Below, piece by piece: positions 63,118 through 64,000 of a DNA stretch of 64,000 bases; position 1 is the first letter of the stretch, and the number at the start of each line of letters is the position of its first letter. A program made the position numbers and the translations under genes. The notes below the pieces were generated by a model. It was not told the origin of the DNA and made no database searches. It was given only the letters and a program-made list of their open reading frames with translations. Origin of the DNA: Lachnospiraceae bacterium (lineage in GTDB: Bacteria > Bacillota > Clostridia > Lachnospirales > Lachnospiraceae); contig JAQVCQ010000001.1 in NCBI GenBank assembly GCA_028689715.1, forward strand, positions 54,787 to 118,786, written 5' to 3'.

Positions 63118-64000
63118 ATGGCTAAAGTGGGTATAATTGGTGCAGGAAGCTGGGGAATCGCACTGGCGTTGTTACTGAAGAACAATGGGCACGAGGTTAC
63201 AGTATGGTCTATTGTGGAAGAAGAAATTGCCATGTTGAACCGTGAAAGAGAACATAAAGATAAATTACCGGGCGTAAAACTCCCAGAAGAAATTATTTTT
63301 ACAACAGATCTGGAACAATCTGTAAAAGGGATGGACCTGTTGGTACTGGCAGTGCCTTCACCATACACAAGAAGTACAAGTCATTTACTGAAAGATCTGG
63401 TCACAGAAGGACAGATCATAGTAAATGTTGCAAAAGGAATAGAGGAAGGCAGCTTCATGACATTATCTCAGATCGTTGAGGATGAAGTACCGCAATCAGA
63501 CGTTGCAGTATTGTCCGGACCTTCCCACGCTGAAGAAGTCGGACGTGGAATTCCGACTACGATCGTAGTTGGTGCACATACACAAAAAACAGCAGAAACA
63601 GTCCAGAATATTTTCATGAATGAGGTATTCAGAGTATACATCAGCCCAGACATCCTTGGCATCGAACTTGGTGCCGCATTAAAAAATGTAGTAGCACTGG
63701 CAGCAGGCATTGCAGATGGACTTGGTTATGGTGACAACACCAAAGCGGCACTTATTACACGTGGAATTGCTGAAATAGCAAGACTTGGTGTGGCAATGGG
63801 TGGAAAATATGAAACATTTGCCGGACTTTCCGGAATAGGTGATTTAATCGTTACCTGCGCAAGCATGCATTCAAGAAATCGAAAAGCAGGAATTCTGATC
63901 GGTCAGGGCAAAACGATGGATGAGGCTATGAAAGAAGTTAAGATGGTGGTAGAAGGTGTTTATTCAGCAAAGGCCGCTATGGGACTTGCTAAGAAATATA
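63118..64000 (+). CDS. gpsA: Glycerol-3-phosphate dehydrogenase [NAD(P)+], 3' end outside the window
   Basis: The frame runs open to the end of the window, giving 294 residues of an expected 330-340. Rossmann VGIIGAGSWGIALALLL at the N-terminus, LAVPSPYTR, VLSGPSHAEEVGRGIPT, the catalytic Lys in ALKNVVALAAGIADG and GLSGIGDLIVTCASMHSRN. Makes glycerol 3-phosphate for phospholipid synthesis, the substrate of PlsY encoded upstream. AGGAG lies before the ATG at 63118. The last residues are cut off by the window. Confidence 0.96.
   Translation, partial: MAKVGIIGAGSWGIALALLLKNNGHEVTVWSIVEEEIAMLNREREHKDKLPGVKLPEEIIFTTDLEQSVKGMDLLVLAVPSPYTRSTSHLLKDLVTEGQIIVNVAKGIEEGSFMTLSQIVEDEVPQSDVAVLSGPSHAEEVGRGIPTTIVVGAHTQKTAETVQNIFMNEVFRVYISPDILGIELGAALKNVVALAAGIADGLGYGDNTKAALITRGIAEIARLGVAMGGKYETFAGLSGIGDLIVTCASMHSRNRKAGILIGQGKTMDEAMKEVKMVVEGVYSAKAAMGLAKKY

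Overview
The window is a 64 kb stretch of low-GC, tightly packed bacterial chromosome. The gene content (gap-pgk-tpi, pta-ackA, rnc-smc-ftsY, ffh-rpsP-rimM-trmD-rplS, rbgA-rnhB, der-plsY-gpsA), the strong AGGAGG-type ribosome binding sites and the many sigma-A-like promoters point to a fermentative member of the Firmicutes, class Clostridia. A Lachnospiraceae-like gut anaerobe is the best guess (inference; no 16S gene is present). I see no prophage, transposon, CRISPR array or plasmid module, so this is core chromosome with a few accessory regulatory genes.

Layout. 1-5.2 kb: end of a XerC/D recombinase, a reverse-strand DAHP synthase, a sulfur-transfer operon (nifS-nifU-mnmA) and a PHP-type histidinol phosphatase. 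5.4-8.6 kb: glycolytic genes gapA-pgk-tpiA. 8.6-15.5 kb: an acyltransferase-like membrane protein, an iron alcohol dehydrogenase with a Rex-type operator, thiamine pyrophosphokinase, and a heterodimeric ABC exporter preceded by a 29-codon leader peptide and an intrinsic terminator. 15.6-20.8 kb: tRNA-Leu(CAA), a LytTR regulator with a LiaF-like membrane protein, an aldo/keto reductase and a large PAS-GAF-GGDEF-HD-GYP protein. 20.9-28.8 kb: polA, coaE, an FtsA-like ATPase, a YycJ-type metallohydrolase, an ACT protein and a DUF711 protein. 28.9-32.7 kb: tmcAL diverging from pta-ackA. 32.7-49.5 kb: the translation, secretion and lipid block (DUF177-rpmF-plsX-acpP-rnc-smc-ftsY, ilvA, yitT, ylxM-ffh-rpsP-khpA-rimM-trmD-rplS, lepB-rbgA-lepB-rnhB). 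49.5-52.9 kb: a FliK-like/FlhB-C-like pair, yraN and pgeF. 53-58.4 kb: a two-component system and a chemoreceptor. 58.4-64 kb: a long-form PRPP synthetase, a DUF512 radical SAM protein, der, plsY and a truncated gpsA.

How it fits together. Acetyl-CoA is drained by Pta-AckA to acetate and ATP, while NADH can be drained by the alcohol dehydrogenase. Rex-like sites upstream of both suggest redox control. PlsX, AcpP, PlsY and GpsA supply phospholipid synthesis. Ffh, FtsY, YlxM and two signal peptidases form the export pathway.

The items most worth a second look are the leader-peptide attenuator of the ABC exporter, the orphan FliK/FlhB-C pair beside rnhB, the 12-bp inverted repeat on the ylxM-ffh promoter, the 9-bp inverted repeat on the gapA promoter, and the degenerate HD-GYP active site. 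All promoter, operator and terminator calls were made by eye from sequence.
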